DNA from: an uncultured Bacilli bacterium
GTDB lineage: Bacteria > Bacillota_I > Bacilli_A > RF39 > UBA660
Direction: 5' to 3'
NCBI GenBank assembly: GCA_934097085.1
Contig: CAKONK010000001.1
Coordinates: forward strand, 78,165-142,164
DNA length: 64,000 bases
The notes below the pieces were generated by a model. The model was not told where the DNA came from. It saw nothing but the letters and a program-made list of their open reading frames with translations, and did not search any database. Position numbers and translations under genes: made by a program. Shown piece after piece: positions 42,718 to 52,413 of the stretch (its first letter is position 1; each line of letters begins with the position of its first letter).

Positions 42718-44007
42718 CTACTCCTTAATTAATCTATTTAATTCAACTGCATACTCCATTGGTAAACTTTTTTTAAAGTCAGACATAAATCCAAGGACAT
42801 ATAAATCTTTAGCAGCATCTTCACTAATACCTAAACTCATTAAATAATTTAATTTTTCTTCATTAATTTTAGATATTGTAGCTTCGTGTTCTAAAGTACT
42901 TTCATTATTTTCAACAATATTTTTAGGATATGTATTTGAACTAGAAATGCTATCAAGTATGATGTTATCACATTTTATTGTAGCAAATGAACCAGTTGCA
43001 TCTTTAGCAATTTTAACTGTTCCCCTGTAATCACTTGTACCACCAAAACCTGCGATTGATTTACTAATAATAGTACTTTTTGTATTCTTACCTAAATGAA
43101 TCATTTTAGCACCAGCATCAAGATGTTGACCTTCTTTAGCATAAGCAATACTAATTGAACTTGCTTTTGAATTATCTCCCTTTAATATACAGGATGGATA
43201 TTTCATAGTTACACCACTACCAATGTTGCCATCAACCCACTGCATATAAGCACCCTCTTCGAGAATTGCTCTTTTTGTAACAAGATTATAAACATCTTTA
43301 CTCCAATTTTGAATAGTGGAATATTTACAAGTACTGTTTTTACCTACATAAATTTCCACAACACCAGCGTGTAGTGATGTTGTACTATAATTTTTGGCAG
43401 TACATCCTTCGATATAATGAAGTGATGAGTCGTGATCCACAATAATAATTGTTCTTTCAAATTGTCCTAGATTTTTAGTATCAATACGAAAATAACTTTG
43501 AAGTGGTCTATCAACTTTAGTATATGGTGGAATATATATGAATGAACCACCTGACCATAAAGCACTATTTAAAGCAGTATATTTATTTTCATCATATTTT
43601 ACTAAATTATTAAAATATTTTTCAAATAACTCCGGATATTTTTTTAAAGCTTCATCACTGGATAAAAAGATAATTCCATCACTTTCCTCCATCTTATGAT
43701 AAATAACTTCACTTTCATATTGATTAGAAACACCTTTTAAATATTTATTTTCTGCCTCAATTACTCCGAGGTCATTAAAAGTATTTTTAACTTTTTTATC
43801 AACATTTTCCCAAGAACAACTTGGTGGAGCAAAAAGTCCTTTATGGTAAACTAAATTATCAAAATCGATATTTATTTTAGGCCCAAATGAAGGATTATCA
43901 AGTTCTAAAAACTTTTTATAAGAATTTAATCTAAAGTTTTTCATCCAAAGTGGTTCATTTTTATTATTTGATAAATTTATTATAAAATCTTCATTTAACT
44001 TTTCCAT
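42718..44007 (-). CDS. sufB: Fe-S cluster assembly scaffold SufB
   Basis: SufB, with SufC and usually SufD, builds 4Fe-4S clusters. The 429-residue protein has the SufBD fold: SALWSGGSFIYIPPYTKVDR, a beta-helix with YIEGCTAKNY and LHAGVVEIYVG, and the end SLPMEYAVELNRLI. The conserved Cys (EGCTA) is present. It is slightly shorter than usual (about 465). It stands alone here, without sufC, sufD, sufS or sufU, so the rest of the system must be elsewhere. Confidence 0.93.
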   Translation of the reverse strand: MEKLNEDFIINLSNNKNEPLWMKNFRLNSYKKFLELDNPSFGPKINIDFDNLVYHKGLFAPPSCSWENVDKKVKNTFNDLGVIEAENKYLKGVSNQYESEVIYHKMEESDGIIFLSSDEALKKYPELFEKYFNNLVKYDENKYTALNSALWSGGSFIYIPPYTKVDRPLQSYFRIDTKNLGQFERTIIIVDHDSSLHYIEGCTAKNYSTTSLHAGVVEIYVGKNSTCKYSTIQNWSKDVYNLVTKRAILEEGAYMQWVDGNIGSGVTMKYPSCILKGDNSKASSISIAYAKEGQHLDAGAKMIHLGKNTKSTIISKSIAGFGGTSDYRGTVKIAKDATGSFATIKCDNIILDSISSSNTYPKNIVENNESTLEHEATISKINEEKLNYLMSLGISEDAAKDLYVLGFMSDFKKSLPMEYAVELNRLIKE

Positions 44008-44106
44008 ATTTTTCTCCCAAAAATATAATACAATAAAACATAATTAAAAACAATTGAAAATTATAAAAAAATTTGATACACTTTATTTAGTATAGGAGTA
44101 TAAGGT

Positions 44107-44625
44107 ATGGCTAAATATGATGATGCTTATTTTGAAAATCTAACTAAAAAAGCAAATGTTATTTATCGTTGTTTATATTTAAATGAAATTAATGATAATT
44201 TAAAAAATGCTATCATAAGTTATCTAGATGTCTATTTTGATGCATATAAAAAATATTCAAACCTAGAACAAAAAGATGATGATTTAACTAAAATATTTAA
44301 TATTTTGGGAGGACCAGTAAACGAAATTGATAATCCTTATAACCTTTCATTAAATGATGGTAGACCACATCCGGCTATTGACCTTATAAAAGAAAGATTA
44401 GCAAGATTTTATGTTGAACTTAATAGCGTAAATAAAAATAGTCAAAATAATGGTAATAGTCAAAGTAAGGGATTTTCAAGAGATTTACTTCCTGCCTCAG
44501 CTATAAAGGGAATTAAATTATATAATGATGAAAGTGGTTTTACAAAATCATTTATAATAATTATAGCCACAATTTTACTAGGTATCTTAATTGCTGGTTT
44601 AACAATATATTTTAAATTAAAATAA
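44107..44625 (+). CDS. Unknown tail-anchored protein
   Basis: The 172-residue protein is soluble and helical over about 140 residues, with one transmembrane helix at the very end (about 147-170). A TTGAAA / 17 / TACACT promoter lies just upstream and GGAG is 8 bases before the ATG. Divergent from sufB. No family is recognised. Confidence 0.65.
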   Translation: MAKYDDAYFENLTKKANVIYRCLYLNEINDNLKNAIISYLDVYFDAYKKYSNLEQKDDDLTKIFNILGGPVNEIDNPYNLSLNDGRPHPAIDLIKERLARFYVELNSVNKNSQNNGNSQSKGFSRDLLPASAIKGIKLYNDESGFTKSFIIIIATILLGILIAGLTIYFKLK

Positions 44626-44651
44626 AAGATTTAGGAATTTACCAAATCTTT

Positions 44652-44963
44652 TTATTTACGAATAAGTTTCATTTCATTAAGACTTACTTCAACGAATGAG
44701 TCTTTACTATAAATTTCTTTAGTTTTTGGATCAACTATATCAGTTGTAATATAGCCTAAATTATATAAATCATTTAAAGTAACTACCTTATTTTGACATT
44801 TACCTTCATAATAACATCTAAAGGCATTTTCTGTTACTAACTTTTCATTTACTTCATTAAGTCTATGCTGATTAATACTTACTACTTTATGAAATGTTGG
44901 TATAGCTATTATTAAAGTAATCGCAATAATTGTTACATATATTACAATCTTATTTGTATTCAT
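44652..44963 (-). CDS. Small signal-anchored protein after tgt
   Basis: The 103-residue protein has an N-terminal hydrophobic helix (about 5-25) like a pseudopilin, then a polar domain with one Cys pair (FRCYYEGKCQ). The ATG at 44963 overlaps the end of tgt, with GGAGAGGG upstream. Possibly a minor pseudopilin; no family is claimed. Confidence 0.65.
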   Translation of the reverse strand: MNTNKIVIYVTIIAITLIIAIPTFHKVVSINQHRLNEVNEKLVTENAFRCYYEGKCQNKVVTLNDLYNLGYITTDIVDPKTKEIYSKDSFVEVSLNEMKLIRK

Positions 44964-46077
44964 AACCCTCTCCATAATAAGAAAGAATAAATTTATCTCG
45001 ATACTGTTCTAGAGTGCCAGCTTTAATATTTTCTCTAATTTCTTTCATTAAATTTTCTAAAAAATAAATATTATGAATTGATAAAAGTCTTGCTCCAAAA
45101 GTTTCATCAGCATTAATTAAATGTTTTATATAGGCTTTTGTATAACTTTGACAAGCATAACATTTGCAGCCCTCTTCAACTGGGGTAAAGTCCTCTTTAT
45201 ATTTACTATTTTTTAAATTAATCTTACCATTTTTTGTATAAGCGTGTCCGTGTCTTGCAAGTCTTGTTGGACTTACACAATCAAATAAATCTATTCCACG
45301 AAGTGAATTTTCAATTAAATCTATTGGATCGCCTACTCCCATTAAATAACGAGCTTTTTCTTTAGGCAAATAATCAGTACTCATTTTAACCATTTTATAC
45401 ATAGTTGGTTTATCCTCGCCCACACTTGTACCACCAACAGAATAACCATCAAAGTTCATTTCAGTTAATTTTTCAGCACAATATTTTCTTAAATCAGGAT
45501 ACTCACCACCTTGAACTATGCCAAATAATATTTGATTTTCTCCTTTAAAAACATCCTTTCCTCTTTTTGCCCATCGAAGTGTTCTTTCAACAGAATTTTT
45601 ACAATAATCATATGTTGCTGGATAACCAATACATTCATCAAAACTCATTACAATATCACTACCAAGTTTTTCTTGAATATCAATTGATTTTTCTGGTGTA
45701 AGAAAAAGTTTATCGCCATTTAAATGATTTTTAAAACTAACTCCTTCCTCAGTAATATCTTTAGGTTTTGCAAGAGAAAAAACTTGAAATCCCCCACTGT
45801 CTGTTAAAATTGGTCCATCATAATTCATAAATTTATGAAGTCCACCGGCTTTATGAACTATATCTTCACCTGGTCTTAACCATAAATGATAAGTATTTGC
45901 AAGAATTATTCCAGCACCAGTATCTTTAACCTCTTCGGGTGATAAAGTTTTAACTGTACCATTAGTTCCAACAGGCATAAACATTGGTGTTTCATAAGTC
46001 TTGCCATTAAAAACTATTTCTCCAAGTCTAGCACCAGTTTTTTCATCAGTATATTTTAAATTATATTGTACTTTCAT
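44950..46077 (-). CDS. tgt: Queuine tRNA-ribosyltransferase
   Basis: Tgt exchanges G34 of tRNA-Asp, -Asn, -His and -Tyr for preQ1. The 375-residue barrel has the catalytic region LTDSGGFQVFSL, MSFDECIGYP, LFGIVQGG, the second catalytic Asp region (DLFDCVSPTRLARHGHAYT) and the zinc site CKCYACQSYTKAYIKHL. It follows queA by 38 bases on the same strand, forming the usual queA-tgt pair. Confidence 0.98.
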   Translation of the reverse strand: MKVQYNLKYTDEKTGARLGEIVFNGKTYETPMFMPVGTNGTVKTLSPEEVKDTGAGIILANTYHLWLRPGEDIVHKAGGLHKFMNYDGPILTDSGGFQVFSLAKPKDITEEGVSFKNHLNGDKLFLTPEKSIDIQEKLGSDIVMSFDECIGYPATYDYCKNSVERTLRWAKRGKDVFKGENQILFGIVQGGEYPDLRKYCAEKLTEMNFDGYSVGGTSVGEDKPTMYKMVKMSTDYLPKEKARYLMGVGDPIDLIENSLRGIDLFDCVSPTRLARHGHAYTKNGKINLKNSKYKEDFTPVEEGCKCYACQSYTKAYIKHLINADETFGARLLSIHNIYFLENLMKEIRENIKAGTLEQYRDKFILSYYGEGYEYK

Positions 46078-46115
46078 ATACTACCTCTTTCTTCGAAAAT
46101 TATAACATACTTTTA

Positions 46116-47138
46116 CTATTTAATAAACATTGCATCGCCAAACGAAAAGAAATGATAATTATTTTCAATTGCATGATTATATGCATTTAAGATATTTTCT
46201 CTTGTTGAAAAAGCACTTACAAGCATTACAAGGGTACTTTTTGGTAAATGGAAATTAGTTATTAAACCATCAATTGCTAAAAATTTATAACCTGGATAAA
46301 TAAATATATTTGTATTTTCATCACACTCTACAAATTTATGGTATTTATTCATAATTGACTCAAGTGTCCTTGTGGAGGTTGTACCAACAGCATAAATTTT
46401 TCTTCCTTCTTCTTTAGCTTTATTAAGTTTATCAGCAACATCCTTAGTCATAATATATCTTTCACTATGCATATGATGTTTAGTAATATCTTCCTCATTT
46501 ACTGGTCTAAATGTACCAAGACCAACATGAAGTGTAACATATAAAATTTCAACACCTTTTTCCTTTAATTCATTTAAAAGTTCTTTTGTAAAATGAAGTC
46601 CCGCAGTCGGAGCCGCAGCACTACCTAAATATTTTGCATAAACAGTTTGATATCTTGTTTGATCTTTTAAAGACTCATGAATATAAGGTGGAAGTGGCAT
46701 TAAACCAATTTTCTCTATTTGCTCTATAAATATTCCTTCATAAGAAAATTTAACTTTAACAATTCCCTCTTCATCCTTTTCAATTACTTCACATTTTAAA
46801 GTATCTGAAAAATTAATAATAGTTCCTACACTTAATCTTTTAAAAGGTCTTGAAAGGCACTCCCAAGTATCACTACCTAAATCCTTTAAAAGTAAAAGTT
46901 CTATATGAGCACCAGTTTCCTCTTTAATGCCAAATATTCTTGCAGGTAAAACTTTAGTATCATTTAATACTAAAACATCTCCTTTATGAAAATAAGAAGT
47001 AATATCCTTAAAAATTTTATCCTCTAAGGCACCAGTTTTTCTATCCATAACTAATAGTTTTGACTCACTTCGATTTTCTATAGGAGTTTGAGCTATTAAA
47101 TTTTCTGGTAAATTATAATCAAATTCATTAATATCCAT
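46116..47138 (-). CDS. queA: S-adenosylmethionine:tRNA ribosyltransferase-isomerase QueA
   Basis: QueA adds the epoxyqueuosine ring from SAM to preQ1 in tRNA. The 340-residue protein begins MDINEFDYNLPENLIAQTP and has the family motifs GDVLVLNDTKVLPARI and AAPTAGLHFT, and ends with LVSAFSTRENILNAYNHAIE. I place the start at 47138, where the sequence begins as in other QueA proteins; in-frame ATG and GTG codons lie up to 15 bases upstream. Confidence 0.97.
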   Translation of the reverse strand: MDINEFDYNLPENLIAQTPIENRSESKLLVMDRKTGALEDKIFKDITSYFHKGDVLVLNDTKVLPARIFGIKEETGAHIELLLLKDLGSDTWECLSRPFKRLSVGTIINFSDTLKCEVIEKDEEGIVKVKFSYEGIFIEQIEKIGLMPLPPYIHESLKDQTRYQTVYAKYLGSAAAPTAGLHFTKELLNELKEKGVEILYVTLHVGLGTFRPVNEEDITKHHMHSERYIMTKDVADKLNKAKEEGRKIYAVGTTSTRTLESIMNKYHKFVECDENTNIFIYPGYKFLAIDGLITNFHLPKSTLVMLVSAFSTRENILNAYNHAIENNYHFFSFGDAMFIK

Positions 47139-47196
47139 TTTTTTCATCACCACTAAATATTATAAAGATATTTAACGAATTTGTCTATTAATTTAA

Positions 47197-47225
47197 TTGT
47201 AAAAATGTTACAAATTAGGTATAAT
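47197..47225 (+). promoter_or_regulatory. Promoter of ftsK
   Basis: TTGTAA (47197-47202), 17 bases, TATAAT (47220-47225). The -10 ends only 4 bases before the first in-frame ATG of ftsK. Confidence 0.75.
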
Positions 47226-47229
47226 TATT

Positions 47230-49515
47230 ATGGTGAAGCGTATGGCAAAGAGAAAAAAAAGTAAAGAAAGCAAAAATGCACCTACTTATAGTGTAGAACT
47301 TACAGGTTTAATCCTAATACTTATAGGAATTATTGGTATGGGATTTGGTATAATTGGTAATTTTATAAAGCAATTTATGATGTTTTTAGCCGGAGAATTT
47401 TGGTTTGTAATATTATTCGGTGTTTTAATACTGGGAATATCAATGTTATTTAAAAGAAAACTACCAAAGTTTTTTTCCTCAAGGTTAATAGGTATTTATA
47501 TTTTATTTGCAATAATCTTAGTTTTAGGACATTTTGAACTATTAAAAAAGACTGATGGATTTTCAGATTTAATGGATGTTACTTACAATAATTATATGAC
47601 TAGAATTGGTACTATGGAAGAAAGTAGTTCGATTTTATCAAGTGGTTCTTCCTCAATTGTTATTGGTGGTGGATTAATTGGTTCCTTACTTGCCGGAGGA
47701 CTTAAAGCAGCATTTAGTTTAACTGGAACAAAAATTGTTTTAGTCGTTTTAGGAATATTTTCATTCATCCTTATATTTAATATAACATTATCAGATATTT
47801 TAAACAAATTTATTAGTTTATTTAGTAAAGATAACGAAGATGATGAAAAAGAAAATGTTAAAAATAAGAAAGAATATATCATCGAGGGTGATGAACTTGT
47901 TGGTATCAAAAATGTTAAAGATAAAGATGAACCTACAGAAAAAGAAAAAATTGTTATTACAAGTATAGATGATTTAAAAAACATTAATACACCAGAAAAA
48001 AATATTAAAGAAAGTTTTGATGTTAATCCTATTGAAACTGATGAAGGAGCCTCAAATCCTAGTGTATATAGACTTCCAAAATTTGATTTACTTACACCTA
48101 CTCCAAAAAATAAGAAAAATAGTGAGGAACCATTTATTAAAGAAAATCAAATTAAATTAGAAAAAGTATTAAATGATTTTGATATTAAAGGTAAAGTTGT
48201 TGAAATTCATATTGGACCTGCAGTTACAGAATATGAAATAATTGTCCCAAGCGGTACAAAAGTAAGTAGAATTGTAGGAATTAATAAAGAAATAGCTTTA
48301 GCAATGGCTGCAAAAGAAGTTCGTATACAAGCCCCTATTCCAGGTAAAAATACTATTGGTATTGAAATACCAAATCGTGAAATATCTTCCGTAGGTTTTA
48401 GAGAGGTACTTGAGGCAACTTGGCAAAATAATGGAGCAAATAAAATCCTTGTGGCACTTGGTAAAGATATTATGGGAACATCTATTCTTGCGGACCTATC
48501 TAAAATGCCCCATCTATTAGTTGCGGGTTCTACTGGTTCTGGTAAATCAGTATGTATTAATACCATTATTTGTTCAATATTAATGAGATATAAACCTGAT
48601 GAAGTAAAACTTGTATTAGTGGACCCTAAAAAAGTTGAACTTACAAATTATAATGGAATACCTCATTTATTATGTCCTGTTGTATCTGATCCTAAAAAAG
48701 CCTCAGTTGTTTTACAAAAAGTAGTTGCAGAAATGGAAAAAAGATATGATATTTTTGCTGAAAAAGAAGTTAAAAATATTGCAGGTTATAATGATTTAAT
48801 TGAAAAAGAAAGAAAGAAAAATCCAGATATAAATACTGCAAGAATGCCATATATTGTAGTAATAATAGATGAACTTGCGGACCTTATGCTCGTAGCCTCT
48901 AAAGAAGTTCAGGACTCTATTATGAGAATTACTCAAATGGCAAGAGCCGCAGGTATTCATTTAATCGTAGCTACTCAAAGACCTTCCACTGATATTATTA
49001 CAGGTGTAATTAAAAATAATATTCCATCAAGAATTGCCTTCTCAGTATCTAGTGCAATTGACTCAAGAACAATCCTTGATGCATCAGGTGCTGAAAGCCT
49101 TCTTGGTAAAGGTGATATGTTATATCTTCCTATGGGAGAAAGTCACACTACTCGTATTCAAGGATGCTTTATTTCAGATAATGAAATTAGTAAGTTAATT
49201 GAATATTGTAAAGCGCAAGCGCAAGTTAAATATAATGAAGAATTTTCTAATCAAGAAAGTCCACATACATCATCTTCAGGAAGTAGTAATTCTGATACTG
49301 ATGGTGGTGATGATCCAATGTATAATGAAGTTGTAGAATTTGCTATTGAAACTGGTAAAATCTCTGCATCACTTATTCAACGAAGATTTAGATTTGGTTA
49401 TAATAGAGCTGCAAGAATGGTTGACCTTCTCGAATCAAGAGGTATTGTTGGACCACAAAATGGTTCTAAACCGCGTGAAGTTCTTGTAAAGTTAGAAAAA
49501 AATGATAATGAATAA
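47230..49515 (+). CDS. ftsK: DNA translocase FtsK/SpoIIIE
   Basis: The protein pumps chromosomal DNA through the division or sporulation septum. It has four N-terminal transmembrane helices (about 25-195), a linker, the alpha-beta motor domain with Walker A AGSTGSGKSVCINT and IVVIIDELADLM, and the gamma DNA-reading domain (YNEVVEFAIETGKISASLIQ ... RFGYNRAARMVDLLE). 761 residues, close to SpoIIIE (787). The start may be 47230 (nearly leaderless) or the ATG at 47242; GGTGAAG lies before the latter. Confidence 0.97.
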   Translation: MVKRMAKRKKSKESKNAPTYSVELTGLILILIGIIGMGFGIIGNFIKQFMMFLAGEFWFVILFGVLILGISMLFKRKLPKFFSSRLIGIYILFAIILVLGHFELLKKTDGFSDLMDVTYNNYMTRIGTMEESSSILSSGSSSIVIGGGLIGSLLAGGLKAAFSLTGTKIVLVVLGIFSFILIFNITLSDILNKFISLFSKDNEDDEKENVKNKKEYIIEGDELVGIKNVKDKDEPTEKEKIVITSIDDLKNINTPEKNIKESFDVNPIETDEGASNPSVYRLPKFDLLTPTPKNKKNSEEPFIKENQIKLEKVLNDFDIKGKVVEIHIGPAVTEYEIIVPSGTKVSRIVGINKEIALAMAAKEVRIQAPIPGKNTIGIEIPNREISSVGFREVLEATWQNNGANKILVALGKDIMGTSILADLSKMPHLLVAGSTGSGKSVCINTIICSILMRYKPDEVKLVLVDPKKVELTNYNGIPHLLCPVVSDPKKASVVLQKVVAEMEKRYDIFAEKEVKNIAGYNDLIEKERKKNPDINTARMPYIVVIIDELADLMLVASKEVQDSIMRITQMARAAGIHLIVATQRPSTDIITGVIKNNIPSRIAFSVSSAIDSRTILDASGAESLLGKGDMLYLPMGESHTTRIQGCFISDNEISKLIEYCKAQAQVKYNEEFSNQESPHTSSSGSSNSDTDGGDDPMYNEVVEFAIETGKISASLIQRRFRFGYNRAARMVDLLESRGIVGPQNGSKPREVLVKLEKNDNE

Positions 49516-49559
49516 TTTACTAAAAAAGGAAATTTTGCTACAATAAGGATGGTGATAAT

Positions 49560-50096
49560 ATGGCAAAAAAGAAAAGTAAAAAAAATAATATTGATTTTAA
49601 AAAAATATTTTATTTCATCATAGGATTCCTTTTAATAATATTTCTAGTATGGTATATAATTAGTTGGAAAAATGTTAAACAAGAGGAAAAACTTATGAAT
49701 AGTTATCTTATTACTTCGAACACATTAAGTGTTGAAATTAAAGATTTAAGTGAAACTGTTCAAGTTTTAAAGGAATCACCATCTGAATATTTTGTTTATA
49801 TTAGTTATACAAATGATGAAAAAGTATTTAACTTTGAAAAGAAATTAAAAAAATTAATTGATAACTATAATTTAAAAGATGAATTTTACTTTGTAAATGT
49901 AACTAATATAAAGGATGATGAAAACTTCTACACTGAAATAAATAATACATTTAATACAAAATTAATTAATAATATTCCATGTATTTTACACTTTAAAAAT
50001 AATGAACTTAAAAAAGTTATATATAATAAAGATTTAAATAAAACTTATACAAATTTTGAAAATCTTTTAAAAGAAAACGAGTTTGATAAAGAATAA
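49560..50096 (+). CDS. Membrane-anchored thioredoxin-fold protein without CxxC
   Basis: The 178-residue protein has one N-terminal transmembrane helix (about 16-36) and then a region with thioredoxin-like order of strands and helices (EYFVYISYTNDEKVFNFEKK; FYFVNVTN; the cis-Pro-like NIPCILHF), but the CxxC at the start of the first helix is missing. It is similar in design to 52403-53008. Its stop shares one base with the trmL start. Confidence 0.65.
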   Translation: MAKKKSKKNNIDFKKIFYFIIGFLLIIFLVWYIISWKNVKQEEKLMNSYLITSNTLSVEIKDLSETVQVLKESPSEYFVYISYTNDEKVFNFEKKLKKLIDNYNLKDEFYFVNVTNIKDDENFYTEINNTFNTKLINNIPCILHFKNNELKKVIYNKDLNKTYTNFENLLKENEFDKE

Positions 50097-50605
50097 TGAT
50101 AAATATAGTATTATTTGAACCAGAAATACCACAAAATACAGGTAATATAATGAGAACTTGTGTTGCAACTGGTAGCACATTACATCTTATTAAACCATTT
50201 GGTTTTATTTTAGATGATGTTCATATTAAAAGAAGTGGTGTAAATTATATTGATAAGTGTAAATACTTTGTTTATGAAAATATTGATGATTTTTATAGTA
50301 AAAATAAAGGAACATTTTATTATTTAACAAGATATGGTCATAAAACTGGTGATGCCTTTGATTATTCCAATAAAGATGAAAATATTTACTTTATGTTTGG
50401 TAAAGAATCCACTGGTATACCACCAAAGTTATTAAAACCTCATATTGATAAATGCATTAGAATTCCAATGACTGATAATGTAAGAGCTTTAAATCTTTCT
50501 AATACAGTTGCAATAATGACTTATGAAGCCTTAAGGCAACAAGGTTATCCTGGACTTCTTAAAAATGAACCTCATAAAAGTGATCATTTTATCGAAGAAA
50601 GTTAA
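50096..50605 (+). CDS. trmL: tRNA (cytidine/uridine-34-2'-O)-methyltransferase TrmL
   Basis: TrmL is a SPOUT enzyme that methylates the wobble ribose of tRNA-Leu. The 169-residue protein starts NIVLFEPEIPQNTGNIMRTC and has the knot motifs FMFGKESTGIPPKLL and IRIPMTDNVRALNLSNTVAI. It is the second gene of a short operon with 49560-50096, itself after ftsK. Confidence 0.96.
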   Translation: MINIVLFEPEIPQNTGNIMRTCVATGSTLHLIKPFGFILDDVHIKRSGVNYIDKCKYFVYENIDDFYSKNKGTFYYLTRYGHKTGDAFDYSNKDENIYFMFGKESTGIPPKLLKPHIDKCIRIPMTDNVRALNLSNTVAIMTYEALRQQGYPGLLKNEPHKSDHFIEES

Positions 50606-50618
50606 AAAGACATAGAAA

Positions 50619-51140
50619 TTAATCTATGCCTTTTTCTTTTATAAATTTTTTTAAATCGGTTTCAGATTTATAACCAATAAATCCTGCTTCTTGTTTACCT
50701 GATTTACTAACAATTATTGTTGGAGTAAATCCATAATTATCAAGAAAATATCCATATGTTTCAGTAACCGTTTCCCCTTCATCACTTTCATTTAATGTCT
50801 GTGTTGATTTCATACTAAGTTTTTTAATTAATTTTATCCAATCTTCAGAGGTTCTATCTACTTTAGAAATATCTAAATATAAAGGTGTAAAATTATATTC
50901 AATACTTGCATTTTTTAAATTAGGTAAAAACTTTTCACATAAAGGGCAAGTCTTTCTTCCTACATAAATTACGTGATAATTATCACTTTCAAATAAGGTT
51001 AAAACTTCGTTTACAGTAACCTCCCTCATAAAGGAAGTATCAAATTCATTACTTTTTTTAATTAATACATAACTTAAAATGAAGATAATTACTAAAAATG
51101 ATATAGATATACCTAAAAATATTTTAGATAATTTATTCAT
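50619..51140 (-). CDS. Membrane-anchored thioredoxin-like protein (CPLC)
   Basis: The 173-residue protein has an N-terminal transmembrane helix (about 7-27) and a thioredoxin fold with the redox pair TCPLCEKF and the cis-Pro loop FTPTIIV. It may reduce or oxidise extracytoplasmic disulfides. The ATG at 51140 is one base after the frr stop. Its 3' end is convergent with trmL, with a shared hairpin between them (CATAGA...TCTATG). Confidence 0.8.
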   Translation of the reverse strand: MNKLSKIFLGISISFLVIIFILSYVLIKKSNEFDTSFMREVTVNEVLTLFESDNYHVIYVGRKTCPLCEKFLPNLKNASIEYNFTPLYLDISKVDRTSEDWIKLIKKLSMKSTQTLNESDEGETVTETYGYFLDNYGFTPTIIVSKSGKQEAGFIGYKSETDLKKFIKEKGID

Positions 51141-51141
51141 A

Positions 51142-51669
51142 TTAGATTTGTAATAACTCACTTTCTTTTATTTTGATTTCTTCATCAATTAATTTATTAT
51201 ATTTATCAATTAACTCTTGAAGATCTTCCATATAAAGTTTTTCTTCATCCTCAGGATATTTTGCTTTAGTGATTTCGTCTTTAGCATCTTGTCTAATATT
51301 TCTAAGTGCTACTTTACCTTCCTCACCTATTGCTTTTGCTTGTTTAACATATTCTTTTCTTCGGTCCATAGTAAGCTCTGGAATAGTTAATATAACCATT
51401 TCGCCATTATTTGTTGGATTAATACCTAAATTAGCCTCATTTATTGCTTTTTCAATATCTTTAACCGCAGTCTTATCAAATGGTTTAATAAGAAGTTGTC
51501 TTGCCTCAGGAACCATTATATTAGCAATACTTTGAATTGGAGTTGGAGTTCCATAATAAGAAACCATTATTCCATTTAAAAGTGCTGGATTAGCCCTTCC
51601 TGCTCTTATACTTCCTAATCTACTTTTTACGCTTTCTAAAGCATTTTTCATTTTGTTTTCAGTGTCCAT
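51142..51669 (-). CDS. frr: Ribosome recycling factor
   Basis: Frr splits post-termination ribosomes with EF-G. The 175-residue protein shows the family pattern SVKSRLGSIRAGRANPALL, YYGTPTPIQSIANIMVPEAR and MDRRKEYVKQAKAIGEEGKV. It is shorter than usual (about 185) at the N-terminus. pyrH is not adjacent. It lies 12 bases after the gene at 51682-52413. Confidence 0.97.
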   Translation of the reverse strand: MDTENKMKNALESVKSRLGSIRAGRANPALLNGIMVSYYGTPTPIQSIANIMVPEARQLLIKPFDKTAVKDIEKAINEANLGINPTNNGEMVILTIPELTMDRRKEYVKQAKAIGEEGKVALRNIRQDAKDEITKAKYPEDEEKLYMEDLQELIDKYNKLIDEEIKIKESELLQI

Positions 51670-51681
51670 ATTTTTTCCTTT

Positions 51682-52413
51682 CTAACTTAAAACTATAATA
51701 TCATTATAATCGCTTTTCTCGGCTTTGACAAGAATACTTATTACAAGTCTACCAAGTTTATCGACATAAAGATTATATTTTGTATTATTACTAATAGTTT
51801 GCTCAACATTAATTTTATTTTCTTCGCTTACTAAATTTTTATCATTTAAGTAAGTTTCTATTTTTCCTTTTATATCATCTTTATTAACACTAAACTTACT
51901 TAAAAGTTCATCATTATTATAAAGCTTTCCAGTTGTTTTATCAAATACATATACATCACTTCCAAGTGTAGTAATAATTGTTTTATAATCAAAACTATAT
52001 TTATTTACCACTAAAGTGATATAATCAGCATAATGAATAATTTCATATTTTGCAAATTTTGCACTTATTAAATGATTATAATTTGCTTCCTCATTAGTTT
52101 CATCATAAACTGGTGATTTACTCATTTCTTCATTTTCTTTATTAACTACCCTAGCTATTCCCTCTTTGTCTTCGAAGTTAATATTTATATTTTTATACTC
52201 AATATCAAGCTCGCCCTCGACTACATTTACATCAGAATAATAAATATAATCTTTAGTTTTATCTAATCTAATATCAGTATCTTTTACTTCGGTTACTTTT
52301 TTATCTACAACATTTTTAAGTTTTTCACTTTTTTTCATTAAATAAAATCCACCAAAGATAAATACAAATATTACAAAAATGAAGAAATATACTTTAATTT
52401 GATTAGTTTTCAT
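51682..52413 (-). CDS. Membrane-anchored unknown protein upstream of frr
   Basis: The 243-residue protein has one N-terminal transmembrane helix (about 6-24) and an extracytoplasmic region in which two repeats of a helix-strand pattern appear (YITLVVNKYSFDYKTIITTL; LYVDKLGRLVISILVKAEK), somewhat like the DUF3298/RsiV type of domain; this is a weak impression. ATG at 52413, with GGAGG upstream. It overlaps the end of the previous gene. Confidence 0.62.
   Translation of the reverse strand: MKTNQIKVYFFIFVIFVFIFGGFYLMKKSEKLKNVVDKKVTEVKDTDIRLDKTKDYIYYSDVNVVEGELDIEYKNININFEDKEGIARVVNKENEEMSKSPVYDETNEEANYNHLISAKFAKYEIIHYADYITLVVNKYSFDYKTIITTLGSDVYVFDKTTGKLYNNDELLSKFSVNKDDIKGKIETYLNDKNLVSEENKINVEQTISNNTKYNLYVDKLGRLVISILVKAEKSDYNDIIVLS

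Noticed and set aside
46078..47229. A queuosine (preQ1) riboswitch expected near tgt-queA
   Set aside because: The intergenic segments are short and carry no preQ1 aptamer pattern.
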